Notes: a model not told the origin generated them from the letters alone. A stretch of DNA of 64,000 nucleotides from Lepidostoma basale (GCA_022606425.2 JAHDVF020000890.1:1206501-1270500), one strand, 5' to 3'. Shown: positions 49,926 through 61,020, numbered from the stretch's first letter. Program-made: numbers and translations.

Positions 49926-49984
49926 AATGAGGCATTATCAAATGTTTCGCATTGCTAAAGCACATTTCGCACTGCATTATAAAC

Positions 49985-50760
49985 ATTTGTGAATACCGTT
50001 CTGATATGATAAGGTTTGCTGACGATATTGCTATGGTTGCTGAAAGTGAAGAAGAACTGAAAGAAGTTTTAACAACTATGCAATGCATTCTTCAATATAA
50101 CTACAACATGAAGATAAAAAACACAAAACAAAGCTGCTGACTGTAGGCCGAACGCAACATCAGATGAGAGTAGTGAGGTCAAGAGTTCCACAAAAGAACA
50201 CCAAGGAGTTTGCCTACCCCGGGAGCAAAATAACATGGGACGGTCGGTCTAAGAGCGAGGTCAACAGCCGTTTATATCATCAGGCTAGGCTTGCATTTAA
50301 TAAAAGGTCGAAAATAATAGAATCGAATAATATAGACCTAAAACTGAGAATACTCCTCATCAAGACCTATGTATAGAGTATCTTGATGTACGGCTGCGAG
50401 GCATGGTGCCTATCCGAAAGAGATAAACGGAGAATTGAAGCTTTTGAGATGTGGTCCTATAGAAGACTATTAGGAATTTCCTGGAGAGACCACATCACAA
50501 AGAGGAGGTTTTCCAAAGAATCGAAGGAGAAAGGCATCTGCTCAGAACCTTGTCCGAAAGGCGTGCAAGATGTCATAATGGAGGGTGTGACCGAGGGGAC
50601 AAACTCTAGGGGACGCCCACGCCGAGAGAACCTGGGGGACCTGTTGGTGGACGTGTGCTGCTCATCATATGCAGATTTCAAAAGAGCCGCACAAGACAAA
50701 GAATGGAAGAGAAGAATAGAGGAAATTGCTGCAAAGCTATCCCAGATAAGATAAGCGAAT
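49985..50760 (+). mobile_element. LINE-D2 copy with RT active site
   Basis: RFADDIAMVAESEEELKEVL carries the FADD form of the RT catalytic box (about 50009). Then KEFAYPGSKITWDGRSKSEV and RLYHQARLAFNKRSKIIE follow; a TAG stop after TYV; then LMYGCEAWCLSERDKRRIEA, FEMWSYRRLLGISWRDHIT and GRPRRENLGDLLVDV. Only a few disabling changes in 770 bp, so it is fairly young. RTE-like; endonuclease and most of the RT are missing. Confidence 0.9.
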
Positions 50761-50786
50761 CATGTAATTCCCATAAAATATAATTA

Positions 50787-50868
50787 ATCGGCCTCCGTTG
50801 CAGAGTAGAAACAGTTATGAATGCCACACCGAAGGTCCCGCGTTCGGTTCACGGCAATTACAGTGCGA
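50787..50868 (+). mobile_element. SINE1 head fragment
   Basis: TCGGCCTCCGTTGCAGAGTA, then CCGAAGGTCCCGCGTTCG as a decayed B box. No body. Confidence 0.65.
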
Positions 50869-51242
50869 AATAAAAAAAATTTAAAATTATATTCGTAATT
50901 GCAAAAAATAGTATTTGATTAATTATTTTTAAAGTCGAATCAATTGGTTCTGACAAAAATATTCATTTTACAGCATCAGTCAAATGTGTTGATACTTCAT
51001 CGATAGATCACATTTCGTATTCTCGTTCCCTTTGGTGATCGAATATATTACGACTTCACCCCAATTCGGGATTATTTGGAAAAACGGTCGTTTTTTTCCA
51101 TGTCTTTATAGTTTGCTGTATTATGCACCGAGAATATTATGGTCTTAGTTTCTTGTCGCCAAGATAAAGTTTGAAGTGAGTGTACTCCAATTTTAGGGTT
51201 GAAAAAACTTAAATTAGATTTTTATTTTTTATTTATAATTTT
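50869..51242. other. No gene seen
   Basis: AT-rich sequence, no supported feature. Confidence 0.4.
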
Positions 51243-51655
51243 TTTTAATGTATACATATACTTGTATACGAACACTGCATTTCACCCATTGCGGGTTATC
51301 AATTCATGATTTAATTGTATCTCAATAGAGACGAAGATGCAAATTGAAAACTGAATATGGTTGATCAAGGTGTTTACAGGACTTATGACCTGTCATTGGT
51401 TGGGTTGAGCGCACGCTTTATGTAATTACAACTTTCTTATGACCATGTCTGACAAATTTTTGGAAGTTGTATATATGTTAAAGTCCAACACCAGAATTCA
51501 CATGTCAGTTTCAATGCGCCATCTATGAAGATTTTATTATATATGTTAATCTCTAAGATTAATCTATATAATCTACATACTAACGCCATCTATGAAGATT
51601 TATGTTTATTAAGCATTAAGCAGAACATCTTTTTAACACAATGTGAAAAGCTACC
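51243..51655. mobile_element. FB1 element, left arm and interior
   Basis: TGTATACATATACTTGTATA, TTGTATCTCAATAGAGACGA, GACCTGTCATTGGTTGGGTT, GCGCCATCTATGAAGATTTT, ACGCCATCTATGAAGATTTA. The right arm is missing. Confidence 0.82.
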
Positions 51656-51714
51656 CCGCTTTTATTATTTTTGTATGAAGCACTTAGTTAGTGGTGTGAC
51701 ATTATTATAAATAA

Positions 51715-51765
51715 CTTTCTGTACCCGGCCACGCGTTGCTATGTCACAGTCTAGTTAAATTGAAA
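51715..51765. repeat. Dispersed insect repeat, end fragment
   Basis: TACCCGGCCACGCGTTGCTA resembles the start of the 37012 repeat. Confidence 0.4.
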
Positions 51766-51857
51766 ATAATGAAAAGAGCACATATTCATAATATAATATG
51801 TTAAATTTCACAATACTTGTGAGTATACAATTTTTTTTTTCAAAAATATTTTTTGTT

Positions 51858-51983
51858 TCACACCGCGTCTCCCGCGGGGCGAAAAGAGAAGGATGGAGTG
51901 CCGCATCAGTAAAAGTGTGACAGTCCATTCTTTCTGCCTACCCTTTCGGGGAGACGGCGTGATGGTTAGTTAGTTAGTTAGTC
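51858..51983 (+). mobile_element. TT1 short element
   Basis: TCACACCGCGTCTCCCGCGG through GGTTAGTTAGTTAGTTAG. Almost identical to the body of the 25186 and 44228 copies, so recent. Confidence 0.85.
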
Positions 51984-52104
51984 AAAAATAATCTCATATG
52001 CAAATATTTTACCTTCCTCGGTGAACCAAAATAACGCTACGAATACAGGAACAAAAAAAATCTTTCAAAATATTTGTTTAGTTAAAATTTACTTACATTT
52101 GTGG

Positions 52105-52655
52105 ATTTTACTAACTAACTAACTAACCATCACGCCGTCTCCCCGGAGGGGTAGGCAGAAAGAATGGAACGCCACACTGTTCTGTCCTGACAGACTTCTC
52201 TCGATCCCTCTACATTCATACATCTTGTCATGCACGCACGTCGATTTCTCCGACTCCTCACGTGTCCGACATTCAATATTTGATTGATTTGATCGTGCCA
52301 CGTTTTCCTCGGCCTTCCTCTATTTCTAGCTCCGTTTACGCCGTTTACATATAACTTCTTTACCATTCTGTCTTCACTCATTCTTTCCATGTGTCCAAAC
52401 CATCTTAATGACCCTTTCCTTATTTTGTTCATAACACTTTCATTCGCACCACATTTATTTCTTATACTTGCATATTTCACTCTATCATATACAGATTTGC
52501 CACACATTCGTCTTAGAGATCTCATTTCTACTGCATTTATTCTACTTTCATCCTTCTTTTGCCAGTTTCATGCTTCACTTCCATACATAAGGGTCGGAAC
52601 AAGAACACCATTGTGCACTGCCATCTTGGCTTTTTTGGATAGGCACATTGTGGAT
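52105..52655 (-). mobile_element. LINE-A1 fragment
   Basis: A 131-codon minus-strand frame runs MRSLRRMCGKSVYDRVKYAS, RWFGHMERMSEDRMVKKLYV, NGVNGARNRGRPRKTWHDQI, NQILNVGHVRSRRNRRACMT and WRSILSAYPSGETA. Upstream are KKAKMAVHNGVLVPTLMYGS and a stop in the NWQKK region. The tail is ACTAACTAACTAACC on the plus strand. The best consensus-like A1 tail. Confidence 0.92.
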
Positions 52656-52859
52656 TTTAACATAAATATTTTAAATTTTTTATTTTCATTATTTAAAATT
52701 TTAAATGATATATTCGTAAAATTGAAGGTAAATTAATGAACAGTGAAAATAAAACCAAGATCAGGTTAGCAAGGTATAATAATCAAAATACCACAGACTT
52801 TGACATCAGTGCCATCTATGGTAAACATATTTATGAATTATTCTTAACATATTGAACTT

Positions 52860-53012
52860 CACAGAAGGTAATAACAATAACCTACCGGGTCTAATTGTGA
52901 AACTAAACCATGCAGGGACCCACTCAAACACAAAAAAAAATCATCAAAATCCGTCCACCCGTTTAGGAGGGGTTCAACTACATGCGCCCTTATAGAAGAA
53001 TTATATATAAAG
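52860..53012. repeat. Dispersed insect repeat, copy 2
   Basis: CTACCGGGTCTAATTGTGAA, CATGCAGGGACCCACTCAAA, CGTTTAGGAGGGGTTCAACT match 37075-37200. Confidence 0.75.
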
Positions 53013-53017
53013 TTATT

Positions 53018-53580
53018 CTAGTATGTTAACAAAAGATGGGCGAGTAGAGAGGTATATTAAAAGATGTGTTGGGGCAGGAAACAAAGTAAATGGTGCACTT
53101 AAAGTTGTCATCGCAAACAAAACCCTATCTAAAAAAGCTAAAATTGCAGTACACAATGATGTTCTTGTACCGACCCTTATGTATGGAAGCGAAGCATGGA
53201 ACTGCAAAAGAAGAATTAATGTAGAATAAATGCAGTAGAAATGATATCTCTTAGACAAATGTGTATGATAGTGTGAGTGTCGAATGAAAATATAAGAAGT
53301 GAATGCGGTGCGAATGATGGTGTTATGAACAAAATAATGAAAGTATCATTAAGATGGTTTGGACACATAGAAAGAATTAATGAAGACCGAGGAAAACGTG
53401 GCACTATCAAATTAATCAAATATTGAATGTCGGCCACGTGAGGAGTCACAGAAATCGATTCGCGTGGATGACACGATGTATGAATGTTGAGGAAGCGAGA
53501 GAATTTTGTTAGGAAAGAAAAGTGTAGCAGTTATTTCTGCCTACCCCTTCTGAGAGACGGCAGGATGTTAGTTAGTTAGT
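53018..53580 (+). mobile_element. LINE-A1 fragment
   Basis: SMLTKDGRVERYIKRCVGAG, GALKVVIANKTLSKKAKIAV, VLVPTLMYGSEAWN, then frameshifts and a deletion before RGKRGTIKLIKY-like sequence. It ends GGATGTTAGTTAGTTAG. Confidence 0.85.
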
Positions 53581-53766
53581 TTAAGATATTCTAAAAGGCA
53601 TTTCACATCCTTGCTTTTATGATATTGTAAAGTGTATACGTAAGCGCATTGGAGGAAGGAACTTCTCTAGAATGTGCACTCATTGTTGGTATATAACATT
53701 CTCATAAAATCTCTCGCTGGGAGATGTGTGCCTGCATAATACATTGTATTATATATAATACATATA

Positions 53767-54916
53767 TAGGGTGTCCCAGAATTTACGCAAGATTTGAATT
53801 AAATAAAAAACATAGTTTTTAGTCTTCAGATTGTTTTTTTTATTGAATCATAAAGTACATAGTAAAGGGTTATTTATGAAATAACACACCGGGCAAATGG
53901 CCTCCATGGCTTTACTCGCACATACCCACTCTTTTGTCGATAATTTTCATGACCATTTTGCATAAATCTGTCTTAATTTCTGAAATTTTAATTGTATCTC
54001 AATAGAGACGAAGATGCAAACTGGAGACTGAATATGGTTGATCAAGGTGTTTACAGGACTTATGACCTGTCATTGGTTGGGTTAAGCGCACGCTTTATGT
54101 AATTACAACATTCCCCATTCCACCTATTTTCTTTATGACCATGTAAGACAAATTTTTGGACATTGTGTATATATGTCAAATCTATACCTATCTTCACATG
54201 TCAGTTTCAATTGGCCATCTATGTAGATTTGATTACACATGTTAATCTTTTTAAGATTAATCTATATAATCCACACACTTACGCCATCTATGTAGATTAT
54301 TTTTTAGCATTTAGCAAACTACTTTATTAACCAGGGTGAAATCCAGGATTCGTGTACAAGTATAAGTATACATTCACAAAAAATATTAGTCTTAATTTCG
54401 TTGATGCAGCCTTTAATTTCCTCCTGTAATGCACGGATAGTAGAGGGCTTGTTGATATAGACCCTTCATTTCAAATAACCCTATAAAAATAAATCTAATG
54501 GTGTCAAATCACACGATCTAGGGGGCCAATTCTGATCACCGAAACGAGAGAATACAGACAAACGGATTTTCACCAACACTCCCACACACTTCTTCGATTT
54601 TTGGACGACCAGTGCGTTTAGCGTCTCCAACTGATCCAATCTTCCTGAATTTTTTAAATAATCTCTTCACAGTTGACGAAGTTAAAACACTATTCCGACC
54701 ATATTTTGTATGAAATTTTCGAACTGCGGCCGCCAAACTTTAATTATTTTTGAGATATTGTTCAATAATGAAAACACGTTGTTGTATCGTGTAACGCTTC
54801 ATTTTTATTAACCCTAAACTGTCAGCTACCAAATTGTTTATTTTTCAGTGTTGCCAACAATTTACTGTACAAAAGGCGGCAAATTCAAATCTTGCGTTTA
54901 TTTTGGGACACTGCTA
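53767..54916 (-). mobile_element. Mariner-type transposon relic
   Basis: TAGGGTGTCCCAGAATTTAC at the left and the inverse TAGCAGTGTCCCAAAATAAA at the right are the terminal repeats, with TA at each edge. The minus strand starts MKRYTIQQRVFIIEQYLKNN (ATG at 54802), then a stop. It continues LAAAVRKFHTKYGRNSVLTS and VKRLFKKFRKIGSVGDAKRT, a helix-turn-helix DNA-binding domain. After a large internal deletion come DQNWPPRSCDLTPLDLF, holding the last catalytic Asp region, and a C-terminal segment. A 408-bp FB1 element interrupts the C-terminal part. Inactive. Confidence 0.88.
53981..54388. mobile_element. FB1 element nested in the mariner relic
   Basis: 408 bp from TGAAATTTTAATTGTATCTC to CATTCACAAAAAATATTA, flanked by GTCTTAATTTC at 53970-53980 and 54389-54399, an 11-bp target-site duplication. 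Removing it restores a continuous reading frame of the transposase C-terminus. Confidence 0.9.
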
Positions 54917-55139
54917 AGAAACACGACTGCGATAGACCAGGGGTGATAAATAAATTTGCTTACATAAGATCGTGTTATGTGTAGATATTATATAAGGGTA
55001 GTTTTACATATGTAATGTTAACAAGGCGTTTACTGTAGAGTGCTATATGATATTCCACGACTACATTAATAACCCACTTAGCATAGTTCATACACGAAGA
55101 TTTATGAAAGAATTTTAAATCAAAATTAGTAACACGTAA

Positions 55140-55650
55140 TAAGCTAACTAACTAACCAACCATCACGTTGTCTCTCCGAAAGGGTAGGCAGAAATAATGG
55201 AACGCTATACTGTTCTATCTCTTCATTCATACATCTTGTAATGCACGCACGTCGATTTCTCTGACTCCTCACGTGACCGACATTCAATATTTGATTGATT
55301 TGATCGTGCCAAGTTTTCCTCGCGTCGTTTACATATACCATCTTCACCATTCTCTCTTCACTCATTCTTTCCATGTGTCTAAACCGTTTTAACGACCCGT
55401 TCATTACACTTTCATTTGCACTGCATTCACTTCTTATACTTGCATTGGACACTGTATTATATACAGTTTTAGTACACATTCGTCTTGGAGATCTCATTTC
55501 TACAGCATTTATTCTTCTTTCATTCTTCTTAAGCCAGTTCCATGCTTCAATTCCATACATAAGGGTCAGCACAAGAACACCATTATGCACTGCCGTTTTT
55601 GATTTTTTAGATAGGCTTGCGATGACAACTTTTGCACCATTGACCACCAA
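55140..55650 (-). mobile_element. LINE-A1 fragment
   Basis: A 168-codon minus-strand frame with in-frame deletions: KKSKTAVHNGVLVLTLMYGI, EAWNWLKKNERRINAVEM, HMERMSEERMVKMVYVNDAR, KTWHDQINQILNVGHVRS. It ends at AACTAACTAACCAACC on the plus strand. Confidence 0.88.
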
Positions 55651-55654
55651 CTTT

Positions 55655-56085
55655 TAGTACTGAACTTCACTGCCATAGTTTTTTCGATTCCTCAACATTC
55701 TTACATTGTGCCATGCACCCACGTCAATTTCATGACTTCTGACGTGACCGACATTCAATTATTTTTATTGTGCCACGTTTTCCTCGATCTTCCTCTAGTT
55801 CTAGTCCCATTTACATCGTTAAAAAAAAATTACCAATTTTTCTTCATTAATTCTTTCCATGTGTCCAAAGCATCTTAAATATCCTTTCAGTATTTTGTTT
55901 ATGACACCATCATTCGCACCGTATTCACTTCTTCTATTTTCATTCGACACTTTATAATACACACAGTATCTACACATTCGTTTAAGAGATCTCATTTCTA
56001 CTACAATTATTCTACTTTCATCCTTTTTACAAGTTTCATGCTTCGCTTCCATACACAAGGGTCGGTAAAAGAACACCATTACTGT
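55655..56085 (-). mobile_element. LINE-A1 fragment, second
   Basis: Minus strand: KKDESRIIVVEMRSLKRMCR, YKVSNENRRSEYGANDGVIN, HMERINEEKLV, then NGTRTRGRSRKTWHNK-like sequence in another frame. Confidence 0.8.
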
Positions 56086-56324
56086 AATAATGTAATTAAA
56101 TCAAACGTGTATTTAAACACATAGATTTAAATTTTTAAGCGTCCCTAGATCTTATAAATTACAGATTTACAATTTATAGAGATAATAAATAAAAATTAAC
56201 ATTCAGATTTAAATTAGTGTTGTAGGAATATTTAACAATCCCAAATAATTACAAAAATAAAATACAACATTTAGCTAAAACACCATTACATTTTTAACTG
56301 TTAAATAAACTAAAAAACTTTTAG

Positions 56325-56500
56325 GATTAATTGTATCTCAATAGACACGAAGATCTAAATTGTTTTTTTGGAAACAGAATATGGTGGTCGAGGCGCTTAT
56401 AGGAGAAAAAAAAATATGTTTATTTAACATCTTCGTCTCTATTGGGATATCCTTAAAAATGATTAACCCGCAATGGGTAAAATCCAGTGTTTGTCAGTTT
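56325..56500. mobile_element. FB1 fragments, rearranged
   Basis: TTGTATCTCAATAGACACGA and GTGGTCGAGGCGCTTATAGG are followed by an inverted ACATCTTCGTCTCTATTGGG and AACCCGCAATGGGTAAAATC. Confidence 0.7.
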
Positions 56501-56787
56501 TTATATAATACAACATTTTGAATGTATACAAATATTATACATGTAGACAAAAACTGGATTTTACCCATTTTGGGTTAATCATTTTTAAGGATTAATTGTA
56601 TCTCAATAGAGACGAAGATGTAAATTGTTTTTTTTTTTGGAAACATAATATGGTAGTCGAGGCGTTTATAGGACTTATGACCTGTCATTGGTTGGGTTTA
56701 ACGATCGCTTTATGTTAACAATATTCCCCATTCCGGCCTTCTTACGACCACCTCGTCTGACAAATTTTTGAAAGATGTATAATATAT

Positions 56788-57980
56788 GAGGCCACTAGGA
56801 CAAGAGTGGTCTAACCAAGATTTTTTTGAAAAATTGACTTACTAGTCTAACCCACACCTATTTGTGACCTACTATAAAAGAAAAATTAATCTAACCGCCA
56901 TTTCTAAGTGAAAACATAGATATCGCCATAAACACTTATTTTTCTCTGACAAAAAATCAAAATATATGGAGTCAAATGTGGTCTATTATAAGTAACCATC
57001 AAAAAATATCCTTTAACCCTTAACGTACCGTGTTCAAAACAAAACGCTTGCTCCCATGTGGTAAGTTCAGTTTACCGCTAACTTTATCTAAATATCAAGC
57101 ATATGACTAGATGAATCAAAATTTAATTTATGTCATCTTGTAGGGAATTTCATTAGGAATAGATCGATATCTATAACATACATGGATTATTTGAAAAACA
57201 TATCATTATTAATTTTTTTCTGGAACCATGCGATTTCTGATATGTAATGCGTCATAGCATACGGGCGACTAAACATCGGGTCGGGTCGGGTCGAAACTTG
57301 TCTGCGCGCCGGGCCGGCGGGGCGAAGATAAAGGCACCTAGGCAAAATGTATAGTACGTTCAAGACAACGAGTACGTATTAATATTTGTCCCTTTTGGTA
57401 AAGTGTTAATATTTTCACAGTTCTGATATTATTAACTTACGTGCTGCATTTTCATCCAGTCGGTATTATTACGTACCTATTGAAAAGGTCAAAGATATAA
57501 TTTATAATACGTTCAAAACAGCGAGTAAGTATTTGTCACTTTTGATAAAGTTGTAAATATTAGCAAAACAAATTCTACCTTAACACGAATGAAGGTGAGG
57601 GCAGTCTTAGAAAATATTTTTTTTTGGGATGAAGGAAGTAATTTTTTGCTTTTTTTTTTATTACGAAATATTGAAAACACTTCAATGGAGGATTACAATT
57701 TTTTTTATAATATTAGGGTCCATAGGTTTTAAGAAAATCAACTTTAAATTGGCAGTGGAAATTGAATTGACCACATGGCAACGCGACGGTTAACTTTATA
57801 TTACCCAATATTTCAAATACTATTCTAAAGACATTCACCAAACAAACAAGGTTTATCACTAAAGAAGACCCTAACCCATATAGTTTAAAAAAAAACGGGG
57901 AAAAAAACTCAAATTTTCAATCGCATTTTTATTTCCATTGTCTGAATTTGGGGTTAGACCACTCTTGCCCTGGCGGCCTC
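56788..57980. mobile_element. TIR element (GAGGCC ends) nested in FB1
   Basis: GAGGCCACTAGGACAAGAGT plus GGTCTAACC at the left is mirrored at the right by GAGGCCGCCAGGGCAAGAGT plus GGTCTAACC (26 of 29 match). ATAT on both sides may be the target duplication. The interior has no transposase and is itself interrupted by a piggyBac-type MITE. Confidence 0.85.
57017..57789. mobile_element. piggyBac-type MITE, copy 2
   Basis: 773 bp flanked by TTAA (57013-57016 and 57790-57793), nearly identical to copy 1 at 27529. It differs by point changes, A/T-run lengths and an extra GGGTC unit at about 57280. The same termini and subterminal CCATGTGG repeats are present. Confidence 0.9.
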
Positions 57981-58195
57981 ATATACATTGTATATATGCT
58001 ACTACGTTAAGAACACTTCACATTATTTTAGGTCAATCTACACTAGCGCCATCTATTAAGATTATTTGTAAGCATTAAGCAGAAAATCTTTATTGATGGA
58101 ATGTGAAAGGCTTACTCTATTATCATACTGCTAAAAAAAAACAATTTACATCTTCGTCTCTATTGAGATACAATTAATCCTTAAAAACATTTCAT

Positions 58196-58560
58196 ACGTA
58201 CGTCTCTAGTTATGACGTACATTTAACCCCATTATTATTCAAATAAATGCACTCTCATTTCACATTTAATTATATCCACATTATCATATTTACCGCGCGT
58301 ATTATGAGCGTTTACGAAAAACCTTCAGAACACGATCACCCTCCGATAAATACGCAAATAAGGGGTTGAATACTAATTTAAAGGCTTATTACATTAAATT
58401 CTCGCACAGGGTGGCGGCGAGGCTGTCAGTGACAGGCCTAAACACTCTGTAAAAATAAAGTATGACGCGAAGAGTTCACCCCTCAGAAGATATTGACAGA
58501 AATTTACATTCAATATTTTAATACCTATTTTTTAATATCACTGAATTGTTGGATTCATAA
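58196..58560. other. Unique sequence, no gene confirmed
   Basis: Non-repetitive. A GC-richer patch at about 58400-58470 has no complete splice pattern. Confidence 0.35.
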
Positions 58561-58745
58561 ACACATTTTGAAGTTGTAAGCCGCAAATCTTGTGTTTTTT
58601 TTAACCCAATACTTGTATTAATACATAATTAATTATTCTAAAAGTCTTATTATATTTTGTAGGAATGACAAATTTTGGCTGGCAAAGGAATTATCAAATA
58701 TGTGATAATGCATTACCATATTTGGCATTTCATAATGCCTTCATC
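58561..58745. repeat. Foldback-family fragment
   Basis: TCTAAAAGTCTTATTATATT, GTAGGAATGACAAATTTTGG, and inverted halves ATATGTGATAATGCATTACC resemble 49380-49475. Confidence 0.5.
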
Positions 58746-58749
58746 ATTA

Positions 58750-59395
58750 TCATCATGTGCATGACACCAAATGTACGACCTTTTCCAAACCACCCAAAAT
58801 ATGTAACCTGGTTATAAAAAATAAAACCATAGAACAGGTTAGGACCTTTAAGTATCTAGGCATAGACCTTGTGGGAGGAGCTAATGTGCGGGAAGAAATA
58901 CAAGCCCAAGTAAACAAGGCAGCCGCAATCTCTGGCGCTCTAAAATCCAAAATATGAAATAAAGAGGACATGGCCATTAGGAGTAAGATGAGAATCTATA
59001 AAGCATGGGTAAGACCAATAATAACATATGGCGTCGAAGCAAGACATAGTAAGGACCATACAAGTTTTGAGGACTTCCGAGATGAAGACACTGAGAACGA
59101 TAACAGGCAAGACAATATATGAGGTTGAGGATGTTATAAGATGGAGCAGACAGCGAAAAACGGACTGGTACGGTCATGTTCAAAGAATGGACACCACCAG
59201 ACTGCTCTATATTGCATTGCATAATCAGCCTCATGGGACTCGTCCTCGTGGAAGACCTCCTAAAAGATGGAAGGACAGCTGGGAGTCTAACTCACAGGAG
59301 GAGCAACACTCTAGAGAACAGACCACAAAAGTCTACAACAAGGAAGAAGAAAAAGAAGATTATTATCATATTCTGGATGTATAAGTCCACTCCTG
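58750..59395 (+). mobile_element. LINE-B copy
   Basis: Frames give VRTFKYLGIDLVGGANVREE, VNKAAAISGALKSKI, IYKAWVRPIITYGVEA, then after a frameshift VLRTSEMKTLRTITGKTIYE, VEDVIRWSRQRKTDWYGHVQ and RPRGRPPKRWKDSWESNSQE. It ends GGAAGAAGAAAAAGAAGA. The longest LINE-B in the window. Confidence 0.9.
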
Positions 59396-59470
59396 GACGT
59401 AGACCTCTTCCATCTGCTTCCATGTCTGTCGATCCTGGGCAACACGCATCTATGTCGTACCAGCGGTTTC
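59365..59470 (-). mobile_element. RTE-like LINE 3' fragment
   Basis: GTCCACTCCTGGACGTAGAC and ATGTCTGTCGATCCTGGGCA on the plus strand are the reverse of a CAQDRxxWKQMxEGLRPGVD-type LINE end. Confidence 0.65.
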
Positions 59471-59499
59471 TTTAATATCGATTCCATAGAAGTTGTACA

Positions 59500-60365
59500 C
59501 GTCTAAAGGATCTCTATTTACCGCGTTTATTCTGTTCTCATCCTTCTTCTACCAGTTATATGATTCGTTTCTCTAAGAACTCCAATGTGAACGGTAATTT
59601 TTCCTTTCCTTGATTATTTTTTTTCAATAACCGTTATTAAAGCTCCATTCACATTGTTACCGCATAAACCTTTCAAAAACCATCACCTTTGATTTTTCAT
59701 CATTCATTATTATATCATTTGCTTGCATACCTCATACATTCTCGACACCAAGACTTTGTATGCACTATCCGCAACGAGAACGGCATCGTCCGAGTACGGC
59801 AAACAACTTAGAAACATCTCACTCATTTTAGCACCAGCACGTATTCATTTCAAAGATTTTATACACTTGTCCATGTACAGTTTGAACAACTACGGAGATA
59901 TCACGCAGCCCAGTTTAACACCCTTTGTGATATCACACCAGGGCGTGATGTTTCCATTTACCTTAAAATTGACAGTGCTTCTTTTGTAAATGGAAACTAC
60001 CGCCTGTATCATTTTTGTACCCAATCCGTATGAGTAACCACAGTTGTTCTATATTCACTTGATAAATTGTTATCAAATCAACAAATGCACAGAAAATGTT
60101 ATGTCTATTGGCCATAAACTTCTCCGTGATCGTTTGAAGTACAAAAATCAAATTCGTACATCCTCTACTGCTCATAAATGCACCATGTAAAACCCGCATT
60201 ATGTCAATCTTCACACTTTTCACTCTTTCTATTAAAATTCGATCATAGAGTTTTCCAACGGTGCTTAACAGAATTATTGCCCGGTGGTTTCTACAATCCG
60301 TATAAGACCCATTTCCCTTATATAGAGGCATGATAACAGCTCTCCTCCAGACGAACGGCGTATAT
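59500..60365 (-). mobile_element. LINE-A3-like copy with RT domain
   Basis: The most 5'-extended LINE-A copy. Minus strand: YTPFVWRRAVIMPLYKGNGS, YTDCRNHRAIILLSTVGKLY (RT motif region 1-2), RGCTNLIFVLQTITEKFMAN and FCAFVDL (the motif A position, catalytic Asp). After frame breaks come CLPYSDDAVLVADSAY with YSDD (about 59788-59799) in place of YADD, then VYEVCKQMI, and a post-RT piece at 59520-59640. Multiple frameshifts; inactive. Confidence 0.85.
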
Positions 60366-60369
60366 CGTT

Positions 60370-60578
60370 CTTCTTCTTCTTCGTCAGCCTTTATCAGTCT
60401 ACTGCTGGACATAGGCCTCTTCCCTTCCCTTCCCCTCGTCTCTATCTCCTGCCAGCCGTAGCCACATTTCCCCCCCCCCCATGGCAGCAATGTCGTCGGC
60501 CCACCTTTTTTGCGGCCTGCCGACGTTTCTCCTATTGCCCCATGGTCTCCACCTTATTATTTTCTGGGTCCATCTATC
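60370..60578 (-). mobile_element. LINE-G fragment, C-terminal part
   Basis: Minus strand: RWTQKIIRWRPWGNRRNVGR, RWADDIAAMGGGKCGYGWQE, REGKRPMSSSRLIKADEEEE with a GAAGAAGAAGAA tail. Separated from its N-terminal half by a LINE-F insertion. Confidence 0.8.
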
Positions 60579-60798
60579 AAATCAAATCAAATCAAATCAA
60601 ATCAGTTTATTTCATCAACAGACATTACAAAATTTATTTTTAAGGCATCTATTGAGAACAGGTAAAATAATATATTATATATAGTATACTACCAGAAACG
60701 CATAAGAGATGGTTCAACATTAGGAAGACAGGATACTCTCCAGAATTAAGAGTATTTGCCTTCAAAACGTACTTTCACTAACATGAAAGACGTCGATC
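60579..60798 (-). mobile_element. LINE-F insertion in LINE-G
   Basis: AAATCAAATCAAATCAAATC (reverse GATTT tail), the 3' UTR, then the end of the ORF (TCTTTCATGTTAGTGAAAGT). TCTATC at 60573-60578 and 60799-60804 is the likely target duplication. Confidence 0.85.
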
Positions 60799-61015
60799 TC
60801 TATCCTCACTCTGTCTCGCCACATGACCCGCCCATTGCCACTTCAGTCTCGCTAGTCGTTCCATGATGTCCGTTATTTTTTTTCGGCGTCTAATCTCCTC
60901 ATTTCTGATTTTATCTCGGAGACTGACGCCAAGCATATGTCTTTCCATGGAACGCTGCGTGACTCTTAATCTCTTTACGTGAGGGTCATAGATTCCATCC
61001 CATACCATACCATAG
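60799..61015 (-). mobile_element. LINE-G fragment, N-terminal half
   Basis: MVWDGIYDPHVKRLRVTQRS, MERHMLGVSLRDKIRNEEIR, KKITDIMERLARLKWQWAGH, VARQSEDR: the post-RT region of an RTE-like LINE, in one frame to the insertion point. Confidence 0.85.
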
Positions 61016-61020
61016 TTCTT

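Larger units (their letters stand above)
56501..58195. mobile_element. FB1 copy carrying two nested insertions
   Basis: The outer FB1 runs from an ACAAAAACTGGATTTTACCC block and TTGTATCTCAATAGAGACGA (about 56595) to TCGTCTCTATTGAGATACAA (58152-58171). Its interior (GCGCCATCTATTAAGATTAT) is split by the GAGGCC element at 56788-57980. Confidence 0.82.
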
